This document shows positions 16,584 through 25,220 of a stretch of 64,000 nt of DNA, piece by piece. Source of the stretch: AC-43 sp963728855 (GTDB lineage Bacteria > Actinomycetota > Actinomycetes > Mycobacteriales > Micromonosporaceae). Below the pieces are notes generated by a model. It was not told where the DNA came from, made no database searches, and saw only the letters and a program-made list of their open reading frames with translations. The translations under genes were made by a program, and so were the position numbers. The stretch lies in the NCBI GenBank assembly GCA_963728855.1, contig CAVSLN010000010.1, positions 744,001 to 808,000 on the forward strand, given 5' to 3'. Each line of letters opens with the position of its first letter. The first letter of the stretch is position 1.

Positions 16584-19099
16584 GGCCCGACCCGTTCCAC
16601 CCGAGCGGAGCGGGCGTCCTTCGAGACCTCGAAGCGGACCGGGATCCGTTCCGCGAGCGCGTTGACGTGGGTCACCACGCCGACCATCCGGTCGCCGCGG
16701 GCGGCCAGGTTCTCCAGGGTCGCGGCCACGACGTCGAGGGTGGCCGCGTCGAGGGTACCGAAGCCCTCGTCGAGCACGATCGACTCGAGACTGGCCGCCC
16801 CGGTGGACATCCCGGCGAGCTGTTCGGAGAGGGCGAGCGCGAGCGACAGCGAGGCTTGGAACGTCTCGCCGCCGGAGAGGGTGCGCACCGCCCGGCGCAG
16901 CGCCGCGTCGTGGTGGTCGACGACGAAGAACTCACCCTTGTCGTGGACCAGCTCGTACTGGCCGCCGGACAGCTCCCGCAGGATCCGGGAGGCGCCCTCC
17001 ACCAACAGGTCCAGCGCCTCCTCCAGCAGCCAGCGCTCGAAGTTGTTGGCGCGCAGGTGCCCCGCGAGTGCCTTGGCGACCTGGCTCTCCCGCTCGTACC
17101 CGGCGCGTTGCGCGCGTACCTCGGCGGCCTGGGCGCGCCGCTCGACCAGCCGGTCGCGGGCGCCTTCGGCCTGGGCGAGCGCGACCGCGGCGGCCCGGGA
17201 GCACGCGCTCGGGTCGGCCGGCGCGGTGAGCCCGGCCCGCGCGAACAGCTCGGCGACCGCGCGCGCGGCGGCGCTCGCCGCGGCTTGCGCCGCGGAGACC
17301 CGGCCGGCGAGGGTGTCCCGGGTGGCGCGCCGGCTGTCCACCTCGGACAGAGCCCACGCGCCGAGTGCCCGCCACGCGCCGGCGAGGTCGTCGCGATCGG
17401 CGGGCGGTGGGCTCAGCGGCGCGACGGAGTCCCGTACCCCGTCGAAGGTCTGCCACGCCGCGCGTAGCCGCACCCGCGCCTGCTCCGCGCCGGTCGCGGC
17501 CCGGCGCTGCCCTTCGCGGGCGGCCCGTACCTCGCCGGCCGCCTCCTGCACCGACCGCTGCATCGACTGCAGCGCGGCCAGCCGTTCCCGGATCGCCGCG
17601 GGCTCCGGCGCTCCGGCCAGCTGACCGTCCACAGTGGACCGTCGGGCGGTGAGCTGGTCGCGCTGGGCCCCTACCGCGGCGAGCGTCCGGTCGAGGTCGC
17701 GGACCGCGCGGTCGCGGGCGGTCACCGTGCGCTGGGCCGCCTCGGCCGCGCGCCGCGCCTTGTCGAGCACCGCGTTCGCGGCGGCCAGCTCCGGGGCCTC
17801 CGGCATCGCGGGCAGGGTGACCACGGTCTGGGTGCAGACCGGGCAGGGCTCGCCCGCGCGCAGGTGCGGGCGCAGCGTGGCGGCACGGTCGTGGGTCCGG
17901 GCCACCTCGGCGGCGTGCTCGGCCTCGGCCACCGCGTCGGACGCTCGCGCGGCGGCCCCGGTCGCGGCCGCCAGCGCGCCGGTCGCCTTGCCGTGCTCCG
18001 CTTCGGCCCGCGCGACGCCGCCCGCCAGCTCGGCGATCTGCGCGGCCACGCGGTCCCGCTCGGCATACCCGTCCAGCAGCCGGTGCAGCGCGGTGGGGTC
18101 GTCGGCCCCGGCGAGCTCGCCGCGCAGCTTCTCCTCGCGCTCCTCGGCGGTGGTCACCGCCTCCTGCGCGGCCGCGAGCGCGGCCAGCGCGGTCGCCACC
18201 GCGGCCGCGACCCGCTGCGCGTCGGCGGGTGCCCGCACCCCGTTCACCAGAGCCAGTTCGGCGTCGAGGCCGGCCAGCGCGGCGGCCGCCGCCTCCGCGT
18301 CCTGCCGGGCCCGCACCACCGCCGGTACGCCCGTCTCGACCGCCTCGCTCAGCTCCCGCATCGCGGCGACCCGCCGGGTGGCCGTGTCGAGCGCCTCGTC
18401 GCCCGCGTCGGACAGCTCGGCGAGCAGCCGGTCGGTCGCTTCGAGCTGGGCGTCGGCTCTGGCGGCGACCGCGCCGGCCTGGTCGCGGATGCGCTCGTAC
18501 ACCGACAGGCCCAGCAGGTTGACCAGGATCTGCTGCCGAGCGGCCGGCTTGGCGTGCAGGAACTCGGCGAACTGCCCCTGCGGCAACAGCACGCAGCTGG
18601 TGAACTGCTCGTACGGCAGCCCGACGACCTCCTGCACCGCCCGTTCCAGCTCCGCCGGCGTACCGGCGAGCGGCTCGCCCAGTTCGCGCACCGGCACTTG
18701 GGCCGGAGCGGCAAGGCGGCGTTCGTCCGTCTGTCCACTGTCCAGTGTGGACAGATCGAACCCGCGCGGCAGCACCTCCAGCCCGGCATGCGTGGTCGCG
18801 ATGCGCCCCTTGCCGTCCCGGCGCACCACCCTCGTGGCCGCGTACCGCGCCCCGGCCGCCTCGAACACCAGCCGCACCCGGGCCTCGGCCGCCGAGGGCG
18901 CGAGTGCGTTGCTGACCGTACGGCGGTCGTTCCAGCGCGGTACGGTGCCGTAGAGCGCGAAGCAGATCGCATCGAGCACGGTCGACTTGCCCGAGCCGGT
19001 CGGGCCGACCAGCGCGAAGAAGTCGGCGTCGGTGAAGTCGACGGTCGTCGGCTCCCGGAAGACCGTGAACCCGTGCAGGTCCAGCCGCAGCGGCCGCAT
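16580..19099 (-). CDS. sbcC: SbcC/Rad50-type exonuclease ATPase subunit
   Basis: SMC-like ATPase that with SbcD (Mre11) processes DNA ends and hairpins. Product 839 residues. Walker A is GPTGSGKST at 32-40, the Q-loop is in LLPQGQFAEFL at 171-181, and two long alanine/glutamate-rich coiled coils flank a zinc hook CPVC near residue 420. The ABC signature is in TLSGGETFQASLSLALALSE near 736, then Walker B LESIVLDEGFGTLD near 770. It is shorter than E. coli SbcC (about 1050) but normal for actinobacteria. Residues 126-139 (ERRLAAPAQVPVRE) are encoded by a repeat-family-2 element. The ATG at 19099 overlaps the sbcD stop (ATGA). Confidence 0.95.
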   Translation of the reverse strand: MRPLRLDLHGFTVFREPTTVDFTDADFFALVGPTGSGKSTVLDAICFALYGTVPRWNDRRTVSNALAPSAAEARVRLVFEAAGARYAATRVVRRDGKGRIATTHAGLEVLPRGFDLSTLDSGQTDERRLAAPAQVPVRELGEPLAGTPAELERAVQEVVGLPYEQFTSCVLLPQGQFAEFLHAKPAARQQILVNLLGLSVYERIRDQAGAVAARADAQLEATDRLLAELSDAGDEALDTATRRVAAMRELSEAVETGVPAVVRARQDAEAAAAALAGLDAELALVNGVRAPADAQRVAAAVATALAALAAAQEAVTTAEEREEKLRGELAGADDPTALHRLLDGYAERDRVAAQIAELAGGVARAEAEHGKATGALAAATGAAARASDAVAEAEHAAEVARTHDRAATLRPHLRAGEPCPVCTQTVVTLPAMPEAPELAAANAVLDKARRAAEAAQRTVTARDRAVRDLDRTLAAVGAQRDQLTARRSTVDGQLAGAPEPAAIRERLAALQSMQRSVQEAAGEVRAAREGQRRAATGAEQARVRLRAAWQTFDGVRDSVAPLSPPPADRDDLAGAWRALGAWALSEVDSRRATRDTLAGRVSAAQAAASAAARAVAELFARAGLTAPADPSACSRAAAVALAQAEGARDRLVERRAQAAEVRAQRAGYERESQVAKALAGHLRANNFERWLLEEALDLLVEGASRILRELSGGQYELVHDKGEFFVVDHHDAALRRAVRTLSGGETFQASLSLALALSEQLAGMSTGAASLESIVLDEGFGTLDAATLDVVAATLENLAARGDRMVGVVTHVNALAERIPVRFEVSKDARSARVERVGP
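18682..18725 (-). repeat. Repeat family 2 element inside sbcC
   Basis: On the minus strand this reads a CCGGCCCAAGTGCCGG hairpin core with the family's flanks. It encodes ERRLAAPAQVPVRE, nearly the same peptide as the two units in the gene at 37195 (ERRLSGPAQVPARE). It sits between the N-terminal ATPase strand region and the Q-loop. Confidence 0.8.
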
Positions 19100-20241
19100 C
19101 AGTGCGCCACCTCCCCGTACAGCCGGTCGAACAGCGCGGTCACCGCCGGGTCGGCGTGGCCCTTGCCGGCCAGGTAGTCGGCGAACAGCTCGCGGGGGGC
19201 GCGCCCGTTTCGGTGTGCCCGTTGCGGCGCCTCGACATCGGCGAGCGCCTCGGGGTCGATGCGCACCTCCAGCGCCCGGGGCAGCAGCTCCTGTACCGCC
19301 TCGCGCAGCCCGGCACGGGGCTTCTCCCGGACGTACACGCGGAGCCAGGCGTCGCCGGTGTCCACTGTGGACAGTTGGGCCAGCGTACCCCGTACGGTCC
19401 GCAGCGGGGTGGCGTTGGTGACCGGCACGTCGCGCATCTTCGCCGCCGTCTGCGCGGTCACCTCGACGACGGTCACCGACGGCGTGTTCTCCTCCTCGCC
19501 GAAGTCCACCGCGAGCGGGGCTCCGCTGTAGTGCACCGGGCACGGGCCGAGCACCGCCTGGCGCCGGTGCAGGTGGCCGAGCGCGACGTAGTGTGCGCTG
19601 GTCGGGAAGACGGTCGCGGGTACGGCGTACGCCTGGATGGTGTGCGCGTCCCGTTCGCCGCCGCCGAGGGTACCGCCGACGACCGTGAGGTGTGCGGTGA
19701 CCAGGTTCACCGCGTCGCCGTCGAAGCCCTCGGTGAGCGCGTGCAGAAGGCGGCCCAGGTGGTCGGCGTACGTCTGGGTGGCCTCGGCGGCGGAGAGGCT
19801 GAACATCTCGGTCGCCCGTACGGCGTACCGCTGGGACAGGAACGGCAGCGCGACCAGCCGCCACGGCTCGCCGCCCGCGGTACGCCCTTCGACCAGATGC
19901 TCGGATGCCTTGTCCCGCACGGACCCGCGCAGGGTGACGCCGGCGGCCTCGGCCCACCCGCGCAGCGCGTCCAGCGCCGGCCCGTTGTCGTGGTTGCCGG
20001 CGATGGCGACCACCTCGGCGCCGCTGCCGCGCAGCGCGGACAGCGCCCGGGTCACCACCCGGGTGGCGTCCGGCGTGGGCGCGGCGGTGTCGAAGAGATC
20101 CCCCGCTACGAGGACGAGATCCGGCCGCTCGGCGCGCGCGATCTCGACGACCTGGCCCAGCACCCTGATGTGCTCGTCCAGCCGCGACTGTCCTTTGAGG
20201 ACCTTCCCGACGTGCCAGTCGGAGGTGTGCAGGATCTTCAC
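19099..20241 (-). CDS. sbcD: SbcD/Mre11-type DNA exonuclease
   Basis: Metal-dependent nuclease subunit of the SbcCD complex, 380 residues. Phosphoesterase motifs are in order: D8 and H10 (LHTSDWHVGK), D48 (LVAGDLFD), N83-H84-D85 (AGNHDNG), then TAHLTVVGG and ALGHLHRRQ for the remaining metal ligands. The GTG at 20241 gives the invariant VKILHTSDWH start; it lies 10 bases after the HerA-like stop. Its stop overlaps the sbcC ATG, the usual actinobacterial sbcDC arrangement. Confidence 0.95.
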   Translation of the reverse strand: MKILHTSDWHVGKVLKGQSRLDEHIRVLGQVVEIARAERPDLVLVAGDLFDTAAPTPDATRVVTRALSALRGSGAEVVAIAGNHDNGPALDALRGWAEAAGVTLRGSVRDKASEHLVEGRTAGGEPWRLVALPFLSQRYAVRATEMFSLSAAEATQTYADHLGRLLHALTEGFDGDAVNLVTAHLTVVGGTLGGGERDAHTIQAYAVPATVFPTSAHYVALGHLHRRQAVLGPCPVHYSGAPLAVDFGEEENTPSVTVVEVTAQTAAKMRDVPVTNATPLRTVRGTLAQLSTVDTGDAWLRVYVREKPRAGLREAVQELLPRALEVRIDPEALADVEAPQRAHRNGRAPRELFADYLAGKGHADPAVTALFDRLYGEVAH

Positions 20242-20251
20242 GGGTCCAGCC

Positions 20252-22057
20252 TCAGAACGGGATGTCGTCGTCGGACAGGGACGCACCCACCGGTCTGGCG
20301 CCGACGACCGCGAACGCGTCGGCCGCCTGGGTGAGCGAGCGCAGCGTGGCGCGCGGTGCGGGGCCTGCCTCGGCCGGCCGGGTCGCCCAGGCCGGGAACG
20401 GGAACTCCACCACCAGCGGTACGGGCAGCTCCGGCTGGCCGACGAACATGGTGCCCGGCTTGGCGATCACGGCGCGGGCGCGCTGGGCGGGCGGGAGGAA
20501 GCCGTATTCGGGACGGCCTGCCTCGGCCGGGTCGAGCCGGCCCACCACGCGGATCGCCGAGTTGGCCACGATGCGCCGCTCGACCTCGCTCGCGGTCTGC
20601 TGCGCGCCGATCAGCACGACGCCCAGCGACCGGCCGCGCTCCGCGATGTCGAGCAGGATTTCTTTGATAGGGCTCGATCCTTCGCGCGGCGCGTACCTGT
20701 TCAGCTCGTCGAGCACGACGAACAGCAGCGGCTTGGCCGTGCCGGCTTTCTCCTTGCGCTCGAACTCGGTCTTCAGCGTCACGCCCACGACGAACCGCTG
20801 CGCCCGGTCCGGCAGGTTGTGCAGGTCAACGACGGTGACCTGAGCCGACTCGGCGGTGTTCACCCGGTTGCGGGTCCGCGCGGGGAGATCTCCGCGAACG
20901 ACTCGGTTCAGGTCGCGCTTGGAGCCGATCAGCCGGCGGGCGAAGGCGTTGACCGTACCGAGCCCGACCGCCGAACCCGCCCAGTACGCCCGGGACTCCT
21001 CGTCGTTGAGCTGTGCCACCACGAAGTCCACCAGGTCGGCGTACGAGCCGAGCCGGGTGCCCTCGATCGTCACGCCCCCGTCGGCCGGTACGGCGATCCG
21101 GGCGAGGTGCGCCGTCACCGCGTGCACGACCATCGTGTACTGCTGGCGCTCGTCGTCCGCGTCGGCGAACACGTACGGCAGCAACTGCCGCGCGCAGAAC
21201 TCCTCGAGCGTCCAGTAGAAGCTGTCCACACCGGACAACCGGCTGGACACGTCCGGCGTTCCGGCCGGGTCGCCCAGGCGTGGCGGCGCGAACACCGCGA
21301 CGTCCGGGAACGGCGCGGCGGCGAGGCCGAGCTTCCCGTAACTGTCCACAGTGGACTCGGTGAGCCGGGTGTTGGGATGGTCGAGGAACAGCAGGTCCTC
21401 GCCCTTCACGTTGAAGATGAGCGCCTTGGTGTTGGCCGCCTCCGCGCCCAGCACCCCGGACCGGAACACCGAGTAGAGCAGGAACGTGGCGAACGACGTC
21501 TTCGTGGCCACCCCGGAGATGCCCGAGATCGACACGTGCGCGCCGCGCTGCCCGTTGAGGAAGTCGAAGTTGAGGAAGACCGGTGCCCCGTCGCGCCCCG
21601 TACCGATCGGGACCGGCTGGTCCATCCGGTCGAAGTAGAGCGCCCGGGACCGCTCCTCGCCGGCCGCCCGGTGGACCAGCGCCCCAGGGGACGGGGGGAC
21701 GTACAGCTCCGGGTCGACCCGCGTCGTGGTGATCTCGGCCGCCTCCTGGACCTGCGCCGGCAGCGTACCCTCCGCGATCGCGAACACGTCCGACTCGAAC
21801 TGCGCCCCCTCGTGCCGGGCCCGGACCGCGGTCACCACGCCGGCGATCGTCACCGGGTCCCGGTCGGGCAGCTCACGCCGGGTCACCACCACGTCGTCGA
21901 GCTGGAGGTACGCGTCCGGTGCGACGGCCACCCAGAACTGCAGCGGAGTGGCGTCGGCGGTGCCGAGCACCCGGCCGACCGGGCTACCGGCCGCCGGGGT
22001 CGTGCCGTCGAGCGGGGAAGCACTCATGCCCGGCATCGTGCCGTACGGGTCCGACAC
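20252..22057 (-). CDS. HerA-like DNA translocase ATPase (HAS-barrel + FtsK-HerA ATPase)
   Basis: Predicted hexameric ATPase that pumps DNA during end resection. Product 601 residues. Residues ~25-125 form a HAS-barrel-like domain (GSPVGRVLGTADATPLQFWV, then VVTAVRARHEGAQFESD). The Walker A is GISGVATKTSF near 179-189, the HerA variant ending TKTS, and the Walker B is LLFVVLDELNRYAP near 446, followed by the HerA signature EILLDIAERGRSLGVVLIGAQQ and a sensor stretch RVVGRLDPAEAGRPEYGF. First gene of the coupled sbcDC/nurA-like operon. The GTG at 22057 is used; ATG codons at 22036 and 22027 are possible alternatives, none with a clear ribosome binding site. Confidence 0.85.
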   Translation of the reverse strand: MSDPYGTMPGMSASPLDGTTPAAGSPVGRVLGTADATPLQFWVAVAPDAYLQLDDVVVTRRELPDRDPVTIAGVVTAVRARHEGAQFESDVFAIAEGTLPAQVQEAAEITTTRVDPELYVPPSPGALVHRAAGEERSRALYFDRMDQPVPIGTGRDGAPVFLNFDFLNGQRGAHVSISGISGVATKTSFATFLLYSVFRSGVLGAEAANTKALIFNVKGEDLLFLDHPNTRLTESTVDSYGKLGLAAAPFPDVAVFAPPRLGDPAGTPDVSSRLSGVDSFYWTLEEFCARQLLPYVFADADDERQQYTMVVHAVTAHLARIAVPADGGVTIEGTRLGSYADLVDFVVAQLNDEESRAYWAGSAVGLGTVNAFARRLIGSKRDLNRVVRGDLPARTRNRVNTAESAQVTVVDLHNLPDRAQRFVVGVTLKTEFERKEKAGTAKPLLFVVLDELNRYAPREGSSPIKEILLDIAERGRSLGVVLIGAQQTASEVERRIVANSAIRVVGRLDPAEAGRPEYGFLPPAQRARAVIAKPGTMFVGQPELPVPLVVEFPFPAWATRPAEAGPAPRATLRSLTQAADAFAVVGARPVGASLSDDDIPF

Positions 22058-22077
22058 GAGTCACCCGGGCGCGCCGG

Positions 22078-22608
22078 TCAGCCCGGGTTCTCCGCGAGCA
22101 AAGCCGACAAATCCACCGAACGCTCAAGGGCATAGTTACCGCGAGGAGTCAGCCGGTACATCTTGACCACCGCGTCTGCGTCATCGTCCGGATGCTCCTC
22201 CACGAGCCAGAACTCCGGGATCCCCGCAGCCGCGTACTCCTCCGGTTTGACCAGGTGGTCGCGCTTCTCCGACTCGGCCGACACCACCTCGACCACCAGG
22301 TCGACGTCCGCGGCTGGGAACTGCGACCGCTTGTATCCCGGGTCGACGCCGGCCCGGAACCGGGTCACATCCGGCTCACGGACCGTCCGACGAGCCAGCA
22401 CGACGCCCGTTTCGGTGGTGACGGCCCGGCCAGCGCCCTCGAACATGTTGGCGACTCGTCTCATCACGATCGCGTGCCAGCGCATCTGGGCGGCTGCGGA
22501 CACGTCGAGGTTTCCTTCCCAGAGCTCGATCCGCCAGCCGTCGATCGAGGGAAGGTGCTCGAACTCCTCGGCGGTCAGCGGCAGGCGCGGCATATCCAGC
22601 GACGTCAT
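22078..22608 (-). CDS. Uma2 family restriction-endonuclease-fold protein (DUF820)
   Basis: A 176-residue PD-(D/E)xK-fold putative nuclease of the Uma2 family, which is abundant in actinobacteria and cyanobacteria and largely uncharacterised. Family features are the N-terminal LTAEEFEHLPSIDGWRIELW, VREPDVTRFR (metal-binding Asp), DLVVEVVSAESEKRDHLVKP (E and K of the active site) and IPEFWLVEEHPDDDADAV. The ATG at 22608 has AAGGAG about 6 bases upstream. It lies 10 bases downstream of the RibD-type reductase stop, so the two are likely co-transcribed; promoters for the HerA operon may lie in or behind it. Confidence 0.85.
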   Translation of the reverse strand: MTSLDMPRLPLTAEEFEHLPSIDGWRIELWEGNLDVSAAAQMRWHAIVMRRVANMFEGAGRAVTTETGVVLARRTVREPDVTRFRAGVDPGYKRSQFPAADVDLVVEVVSAESEKRDHLVKPEEYAAAGIPEFWLVEEHPDDDADAVVKMYRLTPRGNYALERSVDLSALLAENPG

Positions 22609-22618
22609 GCGCGTCTCC

Positions 22619-23359
22619 TTACCCTGCTCCGGTGCGTCGAGCGTACCGGAGCAGGATGGCATCCTCAGCATACAGGGCGTGGGCGAGCTTCAGGTGCCGT
22701 ACCCCCGTGCCCGGACCGGCGGTGATGCGGCCCGCACCGGCCCCGGCGAGCAGCGGCGACACGGTCAGGCAGACCTCGTCGACGAGGTCGGCGGCGGTGA
22801 GCGCCCCGAAAAGGTGCGGCCCGCCCTCGGACAGCACCGTGGCCAGCCCGCGCTCGCGCAGGTCGGCGAGCGCGGCCCGCAGGTCGACGTCGTCGTGGCC
22901 GTGCACGAGCACGTCGGCGACCGCGGCGAGCGCGGCCAGCCGGTCCGGCGGCGCCGTCTCGCGGGTCAGGACGACCGGGCGGACCGGCGCGTCGGCGAGG
23001 GCCGGGTTGGTCGGGTCGAGGTCGAGCCGGCGCGAGGCCACGACCAGCCGGGGGTACGGGTCGAGCCCGTGCTCGAGCCGCCACTCCCGCCGCGCCTTGT
23101 CCAGCCGGATCGCCCCGTACTGCTCATGGCGCAGCGTCCCGGCGCCGACAAGCAGTGCGTCCGGAAACTGCCGGAGCAGCCCGAAGACGACCTGGTCAGG
23201 CGGGTTGCCGAGGCCGGCCGAGCGCCCCTCGACCTCCACCGCCCCGTCGACGCTGGTCACGAAGTTCATCCGTACCCCGGGGCCGGCCGGCCGGTACAGC
23301 TCGGTCAGCGCCGCGTCGTCGATCGGTGCCGGGTCGGGATCGGGCCAGATTCGGTACAT
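22619..23359 (-). CDS. RibD C-terminal domain (pyrimidine reductase/DHFR-like) protein
   Basis: NADPH-dependent reductase fold of 246 residues, most like the RibD reductase domain and its many stand-alone actinobacterial relatives. Evidence: MNFVTSVDGAVEVEGRSAGL with the substrate-loop pattern, DALLVGAGTLRHEQYG, and the NADP-binding tail ATVLSEGGPHLFGALTAADL then DEVCLTVSPLLAG. No deaminase domain is present, so a direct riboflavin role is not certain. The ATG at 23359 (MYRIWPDPDP) is the natural start. The frame is open to an ATG at 23482; that extension encodes a small cysteine motif and a degraded repeat, described separately. Confidence 0.85.
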   Translation of the reverse strand: MYRIWPDPDPAPIDDAALTELYRPAGPGVRMNFVTSVDGAVEVEGRSAGLGNPPDQVVFGLLRQFPDALLVGAGTLRHEQYGAIRLDKARREWRLEHGLDPYPRLVVASRRLDLDPTNPALADAPVRPVVLTRETAPPDRLAALAAVADVLVHGHDDVDLRAALADLRERGLATVLSEGGPHLFGALTAADLVDEVCLTVSPLLAGAGAGRITAGPGTGVRHLKLAHALYAEDAILLRYARRTGAG

Positions 23360-23482
23360 CCCAGCATTGTCTCCGCTACTCCCCGGCGGCACCGGTCGCG
23401 GCTGGACGCGGCTGGCGAACGCTGACTGGGCGGCGCCCCGGCACTCCGCGTGGCGCTTGTCGCGACACGCTTGGCAGATCAT
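23360..23482 (-). pseudogene. Remnant of a small Cys-rich ORF joined to a degenerate repeat
   Basis: The ATG at 23482 opens with MICQACRDKRHAECRG, which I recall as the start of a short conserved actinobacterial protein that normally continues with a WCDCQH-type motif. Here it runs directly into AAQSAFASRVQPRP, encoded by a degenerate family-1 repeat, and the frame then continues into the reductase gene. Interpretation as a gene truncated by the element is inference; the alternative is a genuine N-terminal extension of the reductase. Confidence 0.4.
23408..23451 (-). repeat. Degenerate copy of repeat family 1
   Basis: The plus strand reads GCGGCTGGCGAACGCTGACT and then GGGCGGCGCCCCGGCAC, matching the spacer-plus-core order of the units at 28415-28578 and 36742-36825 with several substitutions. 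It sits at the junction between the Cys-rich ORF remnant and the reductase leader. Confidence 0.55.
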
Positions 23483-23550
23483 GGCCGGTTCCCCTCGTCA
23501 CAGGGCCTCTCTTGTGTCAAGAATGGGCCACTCGACGAGAATGGGGCACC

Positions 23551-24096
23551 ATGGCGCGACAGATCTTTCAGCTACGGATCAGCCTGGCCGACGTTACGCC
23601 CGAGGTGTGGCGCCGGGTGGCCGTGCCGGGCGGGTACACGCTGGACCGGGTCCATCGCGTCATCCAGTACGCCATGGGCTGGCAGAACTACCACCTGCAC
23701 TCCTTCGAGATCGAGGGCGTGCAGTACGGCGAGCCCGACCCGGAGGGCGAGTTAGAGCTGCGGGACGAGCTCGAGGTACGGCTGGAGGCCGTCGTCGGCA
23801 AGGACGCCCGGTTCACGTACACGTACGACTTCGGCGACTGGTGGGAGCACGAGATCTCGGTCGAGGCGATCTACCCGGCCGAGCTGGACATCCGGTACCC
23901 GGTCTGCATCGAGGGCGAGCGGGCCTGCCCGCCCGAGGACGTCGGCGGCGCGTACGGGTACGCCGGGTTCCTCGCCGCGCTCGCCGACCCCGGGCACCCC
24001 GAGCACCTCGCGATGCTGGAGTGGGTCGGCCGGCACTTCGACCCGGAGGACTTCGACCCGGAACGGGCGACCACCCTGCTGCGCCGCCTGAGCTGA
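23551..24096 (+). CDS. pRiA4b ORF-3-like protein
   Basis: A 181-residue protein of the plasmid pRiA4b ORF-3 family (function unknown, common on plasmids and chromosomes). Hallmarks are IFQLRISLADVTPEVWRRV, the YTLDRVHRVIQYAMGWQNYH helix, LHSFEIEGVQYG, and FTYTYDFGDWWEHEISVE followed by the C-terminal CPPEDVGGAYGYAGFLAAL and the FDPEDFDPE tail. The ATG at 23551 gives the canonical MARQIFQLRI start. No strong Shine-Dalgarno is visible. It is divergent from the reductase operon. Confidence 0.9.
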   Translation: MARQIFQLRISLADVTPEVWRRVAVPGGYTLDRVHRVIQYAMGWQNYHLHSFEIEGVQYGEPDPEGELELRDELEVRLEAVVGKDARFTYTYDFGDWWEHEISVEAIYPAELDIRYPVCIEGERACPPEDVGGAYGYAGFLAALADPGHPEHLAMLEWVGRHFDPEDFDPERATTLLRRLS

Positions 24097-24100
24097 CACC

Positions 24101-24329
24101 CGTCAGGCGGTCGAGGCGGCCGGGCTGGCGTGTGACGACGGTCTCGGCGGGTACGGCGACCTCAGTGCGGACAGCGGCGCGGCGGCCGCCCGGGAGCTGC
24201 TGGTGCGCCGGCCGGACCGGGGCGCGCTGGGCGCGGCGTCGACTGCTGGCCGAGCGGGGCCGCGGTGACGCTGACGAGGGTGCCGCGGCGCTGCTGGACA
24301 CCCATCTGGTCCGCCGCGCGCCGGCCTGA
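24101..24329 (+). pseudogene. Decayed LacI-family regulator fragment
   Basis: Two pieces of a LacI-type ligand-binding domain are recognisable in different frames. From 24101: RQAVEAAGLACDDGLGGYGD then LSADSGAAAARELLVRRPD, the end of the sensor subdomain. Then, in another frame and ending at the TGA at 24327-24329: RRLLAERGRGDADEGAAALL then DTHLVRRAPA, the C-terminus (VLDTHLVVR-type). The HTH, the N-terminal subdomain and the section between the two pieces are missing. It therefore appears to be a deletion- and frameshift-bearing relic. Recognition is by motif only. Confidence 0.6.
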
Positions 24330-24429
24330 TCTGGTTACTTTCCGGCCGGGACACGCTGTCGCAATCGTCCGGAAACGCGAGCGGCGGAGGCTGTTAGCCA
24401 CGGGGGACGATCCGATCAGGAGGTACGTG

Positions 24430-25209
24430 ATGCTGCTGCGGCTGCGGGTACGGCTGCCCGACCGTCCGGGCTCGCTGGGCCAGGTGGCCCGCACCTTGGG
24501 CGTAACCGGCGCCGACATCGTCCAGATGGTGGTGTTAGAACGGGTCGGCGGCCGAGCTGTCGACGACTTCACCGTCATCTGGCCAGCCGCTTCTCCGGTG
24601 GACCGGATCCTGGCCGGGCTGGGCGCGATCCCGGGCGTCGCGGTCGAGGGCGTCTGGCGCTCGGTCGGGGCTCCCGCGGTCGGTGGTGCCGACGCCGAGC
24701 TGGTCGGCCAGGTCGCCGGGAACCCGGACGACGGGCTGGCCACGCTGGTCGACGCGGTACCCGGGCTGGTGTCCGCCGACTGGGCCGCCGCCGTGGTCGT
24801 ACCGGCCGACTGGGCCCGGGCCGGCGACGAGGCCGGCGGACCGTCCGACAGCCCGCCCGCGGTCGCCTACGCAAGCTGGCGCGCGCCGCAGCCGCTGCGC
24901 CCGCCGGACGTGACGCCGCTGCGACCGCGCGCCTTCGACGGGGCCGACGGCATCCGGTACGCCGCGGCGCCGTTCGGCCGGGCCGGCCTGGTGCTGCTCG
25001 TCGCGCGCGCCGGGGAGGACGGCCCGCCGCAGGCGCCCGCCTTCCACGTCACCGAGATCGACCGGCTGGCCCAGCTCGTCCGGGCGAGCGGCCTGGTGCT
25101 CGGGGAGCGGCTCGACCACCTCGCCGCCGCGTTACTGGGCAACGCCGAGCAGGCGCACGACTGGCCGGTCAACCACACCGGGCGGCTCACCGCCGTCCTC
25201 GACACCTGA
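24430..25209 (+). CDS. ACT-domain protein
   Basis: A 259-residue protein starting with an ACT-type ligand-binding domain (LLRLRVRLPDRPGSLGQVAR then TLGVTGADIVQMVVLE, residues 1-75). The remainder is an unassigned region ending in a helical segment around EIDRLAQLVRASGLVLGERL. ACT domains usually bind amino acids; the ligand is unknown. AGGAGG lies 6 bases before the ATG at 24430. The next gene begins 11 bases downstream and also starts with an ACT domain, so the two form an operon and may work together. Confidence 0.8.
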   Translation: MLLRLRVRLPDRPGSLGQVARTLGVTGADIVQMVVLERVGGRAVDDFTVIWPAASPVDRILAGLGAIPGVAVEGVWRSVGAPAVGGADAELVGQVAGNPDDGLATLVDAVPGLVSADWAAAVVVPADWARAGDEAGGPSDSPPAVAYASWRAPQPLRPPDVTPLRPRAFDGADGIRYAAAPFGRAGLVLLVARAGEDGPPQAPAFHVTEIDRLAQLVRASGLVLGERLDHLAAALLGNAEQAHDWPVNHTGRLTAVLDT

Positions 25210-25220
25210 CGGAGCAGGCG

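Noticed and set aside
19100..19957. N-terminal extension of SbcC
   Set aside because: The open frame lies over sbcD; the ATG at 19099 gives the standard SbcC start and an ATGA overlap.
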